NCBI RefSeq assembly: GCF_001434395.1
Contig: NZ_AZFS01000044.1
Span: 62,001-126,000, forward strand
DNA: 64,000 bases
From: Levilactobacillus hammesii DSM 16381
GTDB lineage: Bacteria > Bacillota > Bacilli > Lactobacillales > Lactobacillaceae
Direction of reading: 5' to 3'
Part shown: positions 27,173 through 35,188 of the stretch, in pieces
Position numbering within the stretch: position 1 is the first letter of the stretch
Layout of the letters: each line of letters opens with the position of its first letter
Position numbers and translations under genes: made by a program
The notes under the pieces: model-generated
The model's input: only the letters and a program-made list of their open reading frames with translations
The model's database searches: none
Told to the model about the DNA's origin: nothing

Positions 27173-27222
27173 AAAGCAGTGGCTCTCAACGACTAACTCC
27201 AGCCGTTGAGAGCCGCTGCTTT
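27173..27222. terminator. Terminator between MBL gene and XRE gene
   Basis: AAAGCAGtGGCTCTCAACG / CGTTGAGAGCCgCTGCTTT. The core GGCTCTCAACG recurs in two other terminators of the window. Confidence 0.85.
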
Positions 27223-27234
27223 CCCAATATATGG

Positions 27235-27606
27235 CTACTGACCGGACCAGAAAAGGGAAAAGAAGCCAATCACGAAAACAATTGCAAGGACTGCCCACCA
27301 ATAGCCAGCCAAGAAGTCCCAGAAGTTCATCTTACCAAGGCGGCGAACATAGCGGTTGTGTTTGGGGTCGAAAACGAATTCAGTTGGATCAACCTTAGTC
27401 TCGTGTTCAGCGCCAAAGACCAGAGTATCTAGACTGACGTTGAAGATATCCGTTAGCTTAATTAAGTTGTTCAAGTCCGGGGTTGAATCGCCGGACTCCC
27501 ATTTTGAAATGGCCTGGCGCGTGACGAAAAGCTGGCTCGCCAGGTCGTCTTGCGTAGTGTTTTGTTCGTTACGAATCTTTTTGAGTTGTGCGGGAAACTT
27601 ATTCAT
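27235..27606 (-). CDS. XRE regulator with C-terminal membrane anchor
   Basis: 123 residues: HTH (LKKIRNEQNTTQDDLASQLFVTRQAISKWE) and a C-terminal hydrophobic helix (WWAVLAIVFVIGFFSLFW). Last gene of a four-gene - strand operon with two ABC permeases and one ATPase. Membrane-bound XRE regulators commonly control such bacitracin/lantibiotic-type exporters, so this is its probable task. Confidence 0.83.
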   Translation of the reverse strand: MNKFPAQLKKIRNEQNTTQDDLASQLFVTRQAISKWESGDSTPDLNNLIKLTDIFNVSLDTLVFGAEHETKVDPTEFVFDPKHNRYVRRLGKMNFWDFLAGYWWAVLAIVFVIGFFSLFWSGQ

Positions 27607-27626
27607 GGTTGCATCCTCCTGAATGG

Positions 27627-28391
27627 TTAAAAACGTTTTTTTCTAAAAATAAGGTAGCCAACGACGATGAAGAGCAACGTGTAACTGAGGGTTCCCTGTA
27701 GCAATTGCTGATTAAGGAGGTGGCTGGTATCGAAGTAGGTGGTGTAGTTATAGTACTGGCGAGTTAGATTCGTCATGTTAAACGGGTTCCAACGCAGAAT
27801 TTGCGTGAACTTTTCAGCGTTTAACAAGTTGGCAGAGACAAACTGCCCCATGAACACCATCAGTAGACTGACGCTAATGACGACGGCATTGCTGTTAATT
27901 AGACAAGAGAGCAGAAAGATTAGACTGATAATAAAAGTTGTCGTGAGTACATCAACTGCAACGGTTTTCAGCATGTTTTCCCAAAGTGGTTGTTGGTACA
28001 GGTAAATGGCGGACCAGGACACCGACTGATTCATGGGAATTGTATGAAGTCCCAACGTAAATAGCATGGCAAGCAGGTGTAGCCAGAGGTTATAAACCAG
28101 AATAACGATATACTTTGATAAATAGACTAGCGCCTTATTAGGTGACTTATAGAGCAACGTGAGAATCGCGTTGTTCTGGAACTCCATGGAAAAGGTCGTG
28201 GCCCCAACGACGACCAGGATGAGCATTATCCAGTCTGGGGCATTATAGCAGGTTGCCATAAGCAGCTTACTCTCATTATACCCAATTGATAGACCGGTTA
28301 AAATCATGAGGATGAGTAAGACGAGCGGTGCCAGCCAAGTGAGTTTCCGATGATTAAGTTTATAGAATTCTTGATAAAGACTAAAAGCCAT
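27627..28391 (-). CDS. ABC-2-type permease of LanG/LanE type
   Basis: About 254 residues and six helices. Start chosen at 28391 (MAFSLYQEFYKLNHRKL) because AGGAGAGG lies just upstream. The early pattern of a cytosolic amphipathic start, helix, and then MEFQNNAILTLLYKSPNK resembles its neighbour; the two probably form a heterodimer for export or immunity to a peptide. Confidence 0.8.
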   Translation of the reverse strand: MAFSLYQEFYKLNHRKLTWLAPLVLLILMILTGLSIGYNESKLLMATCYNAPDWIMLILVVVGATTFSMEFQNNAILTLLYKSPNKALVYLSKYIVILVYNLWLHLLAMLFTLGLHTIPMNQSVSWSAIYLYQQPLWENMLKTVAVDVLTTTFIISLIFLLSCLINSNAVVISVSLLMVFMGQFVSANLLNAEKFTQILRWNPFNMTNLTRQYYNYTTYFDTSHLLNQQLLQGTLSYTLLFIVVGYLIFRKKRF

Positions 28392-28416
28392 TTTAAATGT
28401 CCTCTCCTTAGCTAGA

Positions 28417-29169
28417 TTAGCTGCGCCGATTCTTAAATAAGGCATAACCTAAAAAGATAAAAATGGCGGCGTAAATCAAATTGCCCCCGATGATTTCGAG
28501 TGAACTTAAGTGCGAGACGGCCGCGTACGGTGGGTTGGCCAGTTGCTGGGTGACGAAAATCATATTTAGTGGGTTCCAGCGTAGAATGGGGATTAAAGAC
28601 GTAAAAGTTTTCATGAGTGCGACTGAAATGCCAGCACCAAGAAAGCCTAACGCGAGTCCCACCCCAATCACTGCGGCGTTGAGTTTCAGCAGCATAATCA
28701 GCATGAACGACAGGGTCACGATGAATAGCGCATAGATCAGTGTGCCCATGACATTACCCATGAGCAAATCAAGTTGCGTCTGATGATTGATGATTAATGC
28801 GGACCACGGTGTTCTGACAAGAAAAGATTTAAAAACAATCGTCAAAAGTGTGGCGATGAGCGTCAAGACGATGCTGTATAGCCAAACAATCACCAATTTT
28901 GCTAAGTAGATTTGCCAGCGGCTTGTATTTTTATAGAGCAGAATCAAGATCGTCCGGTTTTGATATTCCATGGCCCAAAAGGTTGAGCCAATGGCAATCA
29001 TAATAATCGGAATCCATTGAACGGCCCCAAACTCGAAAATGACTTGGGTCGTATTCGTTTTCGTCGTTAAGACGCTGTAGGTCATCAAGATAATCAGTAC
29101 GAGAATGCCGGCTGCGACCGATTTTTGATGACTAAACTTAAACAGTTCTGCGCGCAAGCTAGTTATCAT
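28417..29169 (-). CDS. ABC-2-type permease of LanE/LanG type
   Basis: About 250 residues with six helices (AAGILVLIILMTYSVL, IIMIAIGSTFWAMEYQNRTILILLYKNTS). Paralogue of the next gene, sharing the MEYQNRTILILLYK block. Start ATG 29169 is 6 bases after GAGGTG and overlaps the ATPase stop, which shows coupling. Confidence 0.8.
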   Translation of the reverse strand: MITSLRAELFKFSHQKSVAAGILVLIILMTYSVLTTKTNTTQVIFEFGAVQWIPIIMIAIGSTFWAMEYQNRTILILLYKNTSRWQIYLAKLVIVWLYSIVLTLIATLLTIVFKSFLVRTPWSALIINHQTQLDLLMGNVMGTLIYALFIVTLSFMLIMLLKLNAAVIGVGLALGFLGAGISVALMKTFTSLIPILRWNPLNMIFVTQQLANPPYAAVSHLSSLEIIGGNLIYAAIFIFLGYALFKNRRS

Positions 29170-30046
29170 GATGGTCACCTCGTTGCTGGTTCAAAAGATG
29201 AACGACCATTTGCTCAAAATTGCTAGAAATTGGTGCTAATTCTTTCAGGTGCACGTGTTGTGCGGTAAGAATGTCTTGAATTTCAAAGATATTCTCGGAA
29301 TTAACCTGAAAGGTGTCACCATCTAAAACGTAATGAATCTGGTTCTTCGCTAAGCTTTCTACAGTTAGCTGAGAATCTTCTGTGCGTAACTGATAAGCTT
29401 GATGATGCAGGCGTTCAAACTCTGCGGTGGACTGATTAACGATGATTCGGCCGTGATTGATGAGAATGACTTGGGTCATGACCTTTTGCAGCTCACTCAA
29501 AATATGACTGGAAATTAGAAAAGCTGTTCCTTGGGCCGCGTATTGGCGAATCAGCTGGCGAACACCAATCGTTGCTTCGACGTCGAGGCCATTCATCGGT
29601 TCATCAAGAATGACGAGTTGCGGGTTATTTAAGAGAGCAATGGCAATGCCTAGTTTCTGTTTCATGCCCAAGGAGTACCCCTTGGCTTGGTCGTGAATAT
29701 AGGTCGTCATGTTTAGCTCGGAGATGAGACGTTGACAAGCTGCTGAGTCGTGCGCATACAGGGCTAAATTCTGTTGGCCGGTTAAGAAGGGGTAGATTGC
29801 AGGGTGCTCAATCAAGGCCCCAACCTGAGCTAATGCGGCGTGTTGATTTTCTGTGACCGAGACCTGATTGAGCTGAATCTGACCATCAAATTTAGTAAGG
29901 CCCAGAATGGTCTTCATCAGGGTTGTCTTGCCAGCGCCATTGGGTCCAATTAGACCAATGATATCTCCTGGATGAATCTTAAAACTGGCATCTGTGATGA
30001 TTTGCTTGCGACCAATATAAGTATTGACGTTTTGAACGACGAGCAT
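29159..30046 (-). CDS. ABC transporter ATPase, BcrA/LanF-like
   Basis: 295 residues. Walker A GPNGAGKTTLMK, Q-loop region ALIEHPAIYPFLTGQQNL, signature YSLGMKQKLGIA and Walker B LVILDEPMNGLD are all intact; the C-terminal ~80 residues are the accessory domain of the bacitracin/lantibiotic exporter type. It is first in the operon with two permeases and an XRE regulator, so resistance to an antimicrobial peptide is the likely role. No bacteriocin gene is visible here. Confidence 0.88.
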   Translation of the reverse strand: MLVVQNVNTYIGRKQIITDASFKIHPGDIIGLIGPNGAGKTTLMKTILGLTKFDGQIQLNQVSVTENQHAALAQVGALIEHPAIYPFLTGQQNLALYAHDSAACQRLISELNMTTYIHDQAKGYSLGMKQKLGIAIALLNNPQLVILDEPMNGLDVEATIGVRQLIRQYAAQGTAFLISSHILSELQKVMTQVILINHGRIIVNQSTAEFERLHHQAYQLRTEDSQLTVESLAKNQIHYVLDGDTFQVNSENIFEIQDILTAQHVHLKELAPISSNFEQMVVHLLNQQRGDHHDN

Positions 30047-30552
30047 ATCGTTTTCCCCCTAAGCGTAAATTACTTGTGTGTCTTGACTAGTTCTACTGTC
30101 GTTCAATTTGCTAGTTGCCTACAAGCAATAGGTGACCGCCATTTCGCAAAAAGAGAGGAGAATTCGCGCAACTACTAGTTTCGCAAGGACGCATAAGTGT
30201 TGTCATAGCAACGTTGATCAGAGTTGCATTGGTTTTAATCATTCTAAATGAATTGATCAAAGGTTATTTTGGTTTTAATAATCCAGCATCAATTTTCTTT
30301 TTTTGAGGGGACAAGTAGTCACGGATAAGTGGTTGCTCATAGTTTGTTTCTGTGGAAAACCTTGAAGAAGAGTAGCCCAAAAATGTTTGTAGTATACAAT
30401 GTGGAACACCACTTATTTTACAATACCCCCGTAGTTATCCTTTTTGTAGCATACAAATATTTGTTTGTAAAGTTGCTATCGCATCGGCATGGTGATGCCA
30501 GTATTTCGCCACCATTTAGGGTTTAATGGAGACTGAGAGGAGTTGGTCTGCA
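30047..30552. other. Intergenic region with AT-rich operator candidates
   Basis: 506 bases, no convincing gene. It holds a palindrome ACAAATATTTGT (about 30447-30458) within TTTGTAGCATACAAATATTT, probably an operator near the TetR gene, and a direct repeat of TTGGTTTTAAT (about 30229 and 30269). Confidence 0.4.
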
Positions 30553-31194
30553 ATGACGGATGAAGAAAAGTTGCAACGGATTTATGCAGCAGCGAGTGAA
30601 CTGTTCATTCAACCAGGTTATCACGAAACGCAGATGCAAATGATTGCGCAGCGGGCGCAGGTGGCGGTCGGCACCTTATATCGCCTTTTTAGTGGTAAAG
30701 AAGCCCTGCTAGACTATGTCTTTCTAACGACCTTGCCGACAGAAACGGGGGCTTCCTCAGCAACTTATCCCATCCAACCGATGGATCCCCGCGAGTTGGT
30801 CCGGCGAACGGAGACGGCTTATGCCGACTGGAATCATCAACTGGCAAGACAGCAAACAACGGATTTTGATCGCCTACTGGCGGATTTGTTTACGGCCTTT
30901 AAAAGGTACGGCCGTTACTTCTTAATCTTGGAGCATAATCCAACCGCCAATCCAGCGTTGACAGCACTCTATCGGCAACAGCGCCAAGCCATCTATCAAC
31001 GGGTGGGCGACTTTATCCAGCACCACCAACCAGAAGTAGAGGATGCGCAGCGCAACGGCATAGTGATCGTGGACCTGGTGTTCTGGTGGTGTGCTCACAA
31101 ACGCTATGACAGTTTTGAAACGGAGATGGCCCGCAATGACGATGAGCAAATGCTGACGGTGGTTCGTGACATGTTGCGGCGGAGTTATCAGTAA
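30553..31194 (+). CDS. TetR-family regulator
   Basis: About 213 residues. The N-terminal HTH is IYAAASELFIQPGYHETQMQMIAQRAQVAVGTLYRLFSGKEALL; the rest is the ligand-binding helical domain. ATG 30553 was preferred over 30526 because GAGAGGAG lies 10 bases upstream. It precedes a YhgE-like gene whose promoter carries a TetR-like palindrome. Confidence 0.85.
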   Translation: MTDEEKLQRIYAAASELFIQPGYHETQMQMIAQRAQVAVGTLYRLFSGKEALLDYVFLTTLPTETGASSATYPIQPMDPRELVRRTETAYADWNHQLARQQTTDFDRLLADLFTAFKRYGRYFLILEHNPTANPALTALYRQQRQAIYQRVGDFIQHHQPEVEDAQRNGIVIVDLVFWWCAHKRYDSFETEMARNDDEQMLTVVRDMLRRSYQ

Positions 31195-31283
31195 GCCCCT
31201 TAATTAGCTAACCAGCCCAAATTACACCAAACAATCGGTAAAAATTGTCTTTCTGCTGTGTGTGATTAAACTGGGTGGCATTC

Positions 31284-31304
31284 GAATGAATGATTCGTTC
31301 ATTC
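31284..31304 (+). promoter_or_regulatory. TetR-type operator before the YhgE-like gene
   Basis: GAATGAA-tgattcg-TTCATTC, perfect 7-base arms 20 bases before the start codon region, typical of TetR operators. Confidence 0.65.
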
Positions 31305-31323
31305 TTTCTGAAAAAGGGGGAAA

Positions 31324-32622
31324 ATGAGAATGAAATCTCATGAATGGCTGTATCTGAAGCAGCATCCGGCGCTTTGGCGAATTTTGTTAGGAATTCTGGT
31401 GGTTCCACTATTTTACGCAAGTCTCTTGTTGGCCTCCGTTTGGGATCCTTATGGCGAATTTCACCGCTTGCCAATGGCGGTGGTCGATCAGGACCAGGGA
31501 ACGCGGACGTTGGACTGGGGGAAGCCTGTCTCGAAAAAGTTGGTCGCTAGTAAAACATTACATTTCCAACGAATGACGTTACGGCGGGCACAACGTGAAT
31601 TGAAGTCAGGCCAATTATTTTTAGTTTTAAAAGTTCCGGCAAATGCTTCAAAGAAACTAAGTCAGTTGGCAACGGCGCCACGGCAATTAAAGGTGACGTA
31701 TGAAACCAATGCGGGCCAGAGTACGGTGGCTTCAAAGATGGGCGCTACGGCCATGCAGAAGCTACAGGCCGAGTTGAACCAAACGACCATTCAGACCGAA
31801 TTGCAGGTTAATCAGCAGGCAGCTCTCCAGGCGGGTCAGCGGTTGACGGTGACGGCCAAGCAGCTCGGGCAGTTGAGTCAGGCCAGTATGGCCGGTTTAC
31901 CGGCCACGCAGATTGCCGCGGCGACGCAGAAAATTAGCGCAGGATTGACGCGTGGTGGTGAACAGCTCAGTACAGTCCGTCAGCCAGATCAGCTACGGCG
32001 GTTGGCTATGCCGGTAAAATTAGTGCAGCACAATGTGGTCTCAGTTGCCAATAACGGCACTGGTATGGCGCCTTACTTTATGGCAATTTCACTATTCGTA
32101 GGCTGCATCACACTCAACATTATCTATGATGCCCGTCAACGTCACGGCGAGTACCGCAACTTTGTCCGGGCGTGGTTAGACAAAATGGGCTTTCTCTGGG
32201 GTTTCGTCCTGTTAGCGGCTTACGCCATGTGGCTCAGTGTGCGGTATGTAATCGGATTACGACCATTAGAACCGGGGAGGACGTATCTGTTAAGCTTACT
32301 GATTGTCCTAGCGTTCTTCAGCCTGGTTACCTTTTTCCGACTATGGTTTGGACTAACCGGTGCTTGGCTCATGCTCATGTTCATGCTTTTCCAGATTGGG
32401 GCTTCAGGTGGCACGTACCCCATTGAATTAACCAATCCGTTTTACCGCGCCGTGCATCCCTATTTGCCGATGACCGTGGCAATGACCGGGTTGCGACATA
32501 CGATTTCACTGGGAGGATCGATTACCGGGATTATTTGGGTTCTAGTAGGAATGGTCGGACTTTTTAGCGCGGGGACGTTGGCCTACTTTTATGCCCACCG
32601 GAAAGACCCGGCCGTTGTTTAA
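31324..32622 (+). CDS. YhgE/Pip-like membrane protein (short form)
   Basis: 432 residues. One N-terminal helix (ILLGILVVPLFYASLLLASVWDPYG), the YhgE-type segment LPMAVVDQDQGT, an outward-facing Gln/Ala-rich region of ~170 residues, and then about five helices at the C-terminus with NIIYDARQRHGEYRNF. Related to phage-infection protein Pip and ABC-2 permeases; shorter than the usual 700-900. Controlled by the adjacent TetR. The role in export is inferred. Confidence 0.78.
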   Translation: MRMKSHEWLYLKQHPALWRILLGILVVPLFYASLLLASVWDPYGEFHRLPMAVVDQDQGTRTLDWGKPVSKKLVASKTLHFQRMTLRRAQRELKSGQLFLVLKVPANASKKLSQLATAPRQLKVTYETNAGQSTVASKMGATAMQKLQAELNQTTIQTELQVNQQAALQAGQRLTVTAKQLGQLSQASMAGLPATQIAAATQKISAGLTRGGEQLSTVRQPDQLRRLAMPVKLVQHNVVSVANNGTGMAPYFMAISLFVGCITLNIIYDARQRHGEYRNFVRAWLDKMGFLWGFVLLAAYAMWLSVRYVIGLRPLEPGRTYLLSLLIVLAFFSLVTFFRLWFGLTGAWLMLMFMLFQIGASGGTYPIELTNPFYRAVHPYLPMTVAMTGLRHTISLGGSITGIIWVLVGMVGLFSAGTLAYFYAHRKDPAVV

Positions 32623-32713
32623 TCAGATGTTGGCATAAGCAAACCAATCTCTGATTACTGGTTCGACCTGTACGCATTAGGACATCATAGGGCACGCTCA
32701 AGGATACAGAAAT

Positions 32714-32754
32714 AAGGCCCCTAGCGATTAATGATCGTTGGGAGCCTTGTTTTA
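32714..32754. terminator. Terminator after YhgE-like gene and mazF relic
   Basis: AAGGC-cCCTAGCGAT / ATCGTTGGGAGCCTT followed by GTTTT. Confidence 0.75.
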
Positions 32755-33075
32755 AATGAATTGATCAATGGTTGCGATAACTCGTGCCCAAGTGACGGGA
32801 TCACACTTTTCAACGAATTGTAATTCTCTTTTTTCGAAATCCATGGATCGTATCTGATGAGTAGCCACTTCACCTTTTATTTACCGTGGCTGTTCAATCG
32901 TGATGTACGTGCCAAATGCCCGCTGTGTACTGGTAATCGGGCAAATCAGACAGAATCCAGTTAACTGGTTAAAGATTGTTTTGCTGACGACCAGGCCGGG
33001 ACGGCGCTTTTGAATTTCATGACCGGCCGGATCAAAATTGATGTAAACGAGGTCTGTCTGTGCAGGATTGTACAT
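32752..33075 (-). pseudogene. mazF: MazF-like toxin with in-frame stop
   Basis: The first 64 codons (MYNPAQTDLVYINFDP, RRPGLVVSK, ICPITSTQRAFGTYI) are a normal MazF start but end at a TAA (32881-32883). The same frame then continues IKGEVATHQIRSMDFEKREL and QFVEKCDPVTWARVIATIDQF to a natural TAA at 32752, the usual MazF C-terminus. So a single nonsense codon splits an otherwise complete 107-codon gene. The truncated product lacks the second half of the RNase fold and should be inactive. Confidence 0.85.
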
Positions 33076-33287
33076 TAGTTATCTACCTCATCCCATTCAT
33101 GATCAGTTTTAGAAATACTATCGCGAAACCCAACTCAGTCATTTTTATTAGAAAACAAGTCATCACGTATAGGGGTCAGGACAAGGGTATCACCGATTTT
33201 AACAATCTTATATTTATCACCAGCTTGGGCTTTAATCTCACTGGGAATGATGGCACCAACGAAATCACCGCGTTTACGATGAGGATG
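33075..33287 (-). pseudogene. mazE: MazE-like antitoxin relic with in-frame stop and lost start
   Basis: Reads RKRGDFVGAIIPSEIKAQAG and then DKYKIVKIGDTLVLTPIRDD (AbrB/MazE DNA-binding fold), LFSNKND, TGA (33135-33137) and VGFRDSISKTDHEWDEVDN, ending in a TAA that overlaps the mazF ATG. The TGA sits where relatives have Trp. The N-terminal start is missing because the frame runs into MerR-like sequence at about 33266-33287. Confidence 0.78.
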
Positions 33288-33538
33288 ATTTGAAGTGGGT
33301 GGACTTTCTTAAACGGCTTAAGCAGACGGGTATGCCCATTCGCGAGATTCGACGTTATTCTCAGCTTCGTGCGCAGGGAAACACAACGATTGATGAGCGA
33401 CTGAACTTACTGAAAGTTCAGGAAGAAAGATTGCAACAACAAGCCCAGCAGACTCAGGATTATTTAGATTTCATTCATCATAAGATGGCAGTATACCAAC
33501 AGATGAAAACAGCAGAATCATCGGATAATGCTCACTAA
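33269..33538 (+). pseudogene. MerR-family regulator lacking its N-terminal HTH
   Basis: Starting with RVYDEDDLKWVDFLKRLKQT, the frame carries the second helix and coiled coil of a MerR protein (GMPIREIRRYSQLRAQG, LLKVQEERL, DFIHHKMAVY) to a normal stop. The first ~45 residues with the HTH are missing; upstream is mazE relic DNA. Probably a deletion fused the two genes head to head. Confidence 0.75.
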
Positions 33539-33569
33539 GCTTGACAGAAACCAAGGTGCCTTGCGGTGA

Positions 33570-34316
33570 CTAGCCTAATTGACGGATTACCGCCGCAACT
33601 TGATTAGGGGCTACGATCGTACGAGCAAAAGATCCAGCTTGTTCGAGTAGCTCCGACTTGCTGTCCACCCAAAAACTAGTGGCGGCCTGTGAGAGCATCT
33701 TGACGTCATTCATATCGTTACCAAAGGCGATGTAATCATGAATTCCTAATAAGGCTAACGTATTAGCCTTATTAATGTTCTGTGCAGTCAGATCTAGGTT
33801 ACCTTCGCCAACGTGCTGCACAAGTTCTAGGTTCGTATGGTCAGTGACCAGTCGCACAATTTTTTCCAACTGTTGATCAGCCATCCCTAAGAGGATTACT
33901 TTAATGGCTGTTGTGATCTGTTCCAAGGGAACGTTATGGGCGAGATGGCCTGAATCGAGTTGCTTTGTGATCAAATTATCCGGTGAAACGTGCGCGGCAT
34001 AATTCCAATCGCCATCGACCACATACTCTAAATTATAGTGGGTGATTAAGGTTTTCAGATAATCCCTATCTGGTATAGCGATTGGAGTCATAACCTTAAT
34101 CGTATCAGCCTGTGAGACGATAGCGCCATTCGCGCCAATTAGCAGATTGTGCCGAAATTCAGGAACAATGGGGAGTAAATCCCTTATCGGACGAGCGGAA
34201 GCAAAGATTAAGTGATGACCGTGTTTTTCTAAGACTTTTAGACCTGCTGTAATCTCGGCTGAGATGCTTGTGCCGTTAAAGCTTAGCGTACCGTCAACAT
34301 CAAAGACATAATTCAT
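33570..34316 (-). CDS. HAD-family phosphatase (Cof type)
   Basis: 248 residues. Motif I FDVDGTLSFNGT at the N-terminus, motif II FASARP, a Lys in TAQNINKANTLALLG and motif IV FGNDMNDVKML. Probably a sugar-phosphate or flavin-phosphate phosphatase. Single gene. Confidence 0.87.
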   Translation of the reverse strand: MNYVFDVDGTLSFNGTSISAEITAGLKVLEKHGHHLIFASARPIRDLLPIVPEFRHNLLIGANGAIVSQADTIKVMTPIAIPDRDYLKTLITHYNLEYVVDGDWNYAAHVSPDNLITKQLDSGHLAHNVPLEQITTAIKVILLGMADQQLEKIVRLVTDHTNLELVQHVGEGNLDLTAQNINKANTLALLGIHDYIAFGNDMNDVKMLSQAATSFWVDSKSELLEQAGSFARTIVAPNQVAAVIRQLG

Positions 34317-34511
34317 ATTAGATTCCGACTCCTCATCGTATAGTTAAAATAAACGTGGCTGCTTTATAAATTACTTTATTCTTGGTAAGCGGTGAAAATA
34401 GGTTGGAGATAGCATACCATAATCTGCACCGAAAGCACACGGAATGAGGAAGCGTACACTGGCCGTCATATCAAAGGTGGTGCGGCTACATACGAATTTT
34501 ATAAATAAAAA

Positions 34512-34545
34512 AATGAAGGCGACCATTCTGTGTGGTCGCCTTCAT
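34512..34545 (-). terminator. Terminator of the TetR gene at 34.6 kb
   Basis: ATGAAGGCGACCA-ttctgtg-TGGTCGCCTTCAT flanked by an A-run on the exit side for the - strand. Confidence 0.85.
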
Positions 34546-34557
34546 CTGTCTTACCTG

Positions 34558-35097
34558 CTAGTTTGAAGGACTTAATGCGAAGTGAGCGATCATCTGTCCC
34601 AGATATTGGGGGGATTCGACACAGCCATTGCTCACCCAGTTGGCAGCGATATTGATTACGCCACCCGAGAAAAACAAGAGGTAGTAAGGATTGGTGATAT
34701 TAGGGCCGTGTCCGCCAATGCGGTCCTGCTTGATGAGTAGTTTAAAAACAGTTTGGAAGGTTTGAACTAAAACGTCCAGCTTATTATTTTTGATCAGGAG
34801 CTGATAAGTTTCAGCTTCTGTTTTGGTGTGCTCAAAATAATGGGTCATCAGCTCAGGGAGCGTGACCTGGTCTGTTCTGGGTAATCGTCGTAAGTAATGC
34901 AGCATATTCTGCGTTTGGTAGGCGGCAATAATTTGATCAAAGTTTTGATAGTGACGGTAAAAATAAGTTCGCGAGACGTGCGCGCGTTGGCAGAGCTCGG
35001 TTATTGAAATCGTCGCTAATGGTTTAGCCATCATTAGCTCCAACAACGCACGATAGATGGTTTCTAAATTCTGTTGTTTACGATCATGCGGATTCAT
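34558..35097 (-). CDS. TetR-family regulator
   Basis: 179 residues; HTH IYRALLELMMAKPLATISITELCQRAHVSRTYFYRHYQNFD, then a TetR_C-like helical domain. Divergent from a DHA2 efflux gene 91 bases away, which it probably represses. Confidence 0.87.
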   Translation of the reverse strand: MNPHDRKQQNLETIYRALLELMMAKPLATISITELCQRAHVSRTYFYRHYQNFDQIIAAYQTQNMLHYLRRLPRTDQVTLPELMTHYFEHTKTEAETYQLLIKNNKLDVLVQTFQTVFKLLIKQDRIGGHGPNITNPYYLLFFSGGVINIAANWVSNGCVESPQYLGQMIAHFALSPSN

Positions 35098-35188
35098 CGG
35101 TTACAACATCCCCCTTTCTGTAACCCAAATCTAGTTTATCGTGATCGACGCGCATAAACTAACGATAACGCTTGAAGAGGGGGAGTTT
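35098..35188. promoter_or_regulatory. Divergent promoter region tetR / DHA2 MFS with dyads
   Basis: Contains GGTTACA...TGTAACC and AGTTTAT...ATAAACT inverted repeats, likely TetR operators over both promoters. Confidence 0.45.

Noticed and set aside
32881-33137. Stop-codon recoding (readthrough) in the MazEF relic
   Set aside because: Two different stops in adjacent genes plus a lost antitoxin start fit decay better, and no recoding signal is seen.
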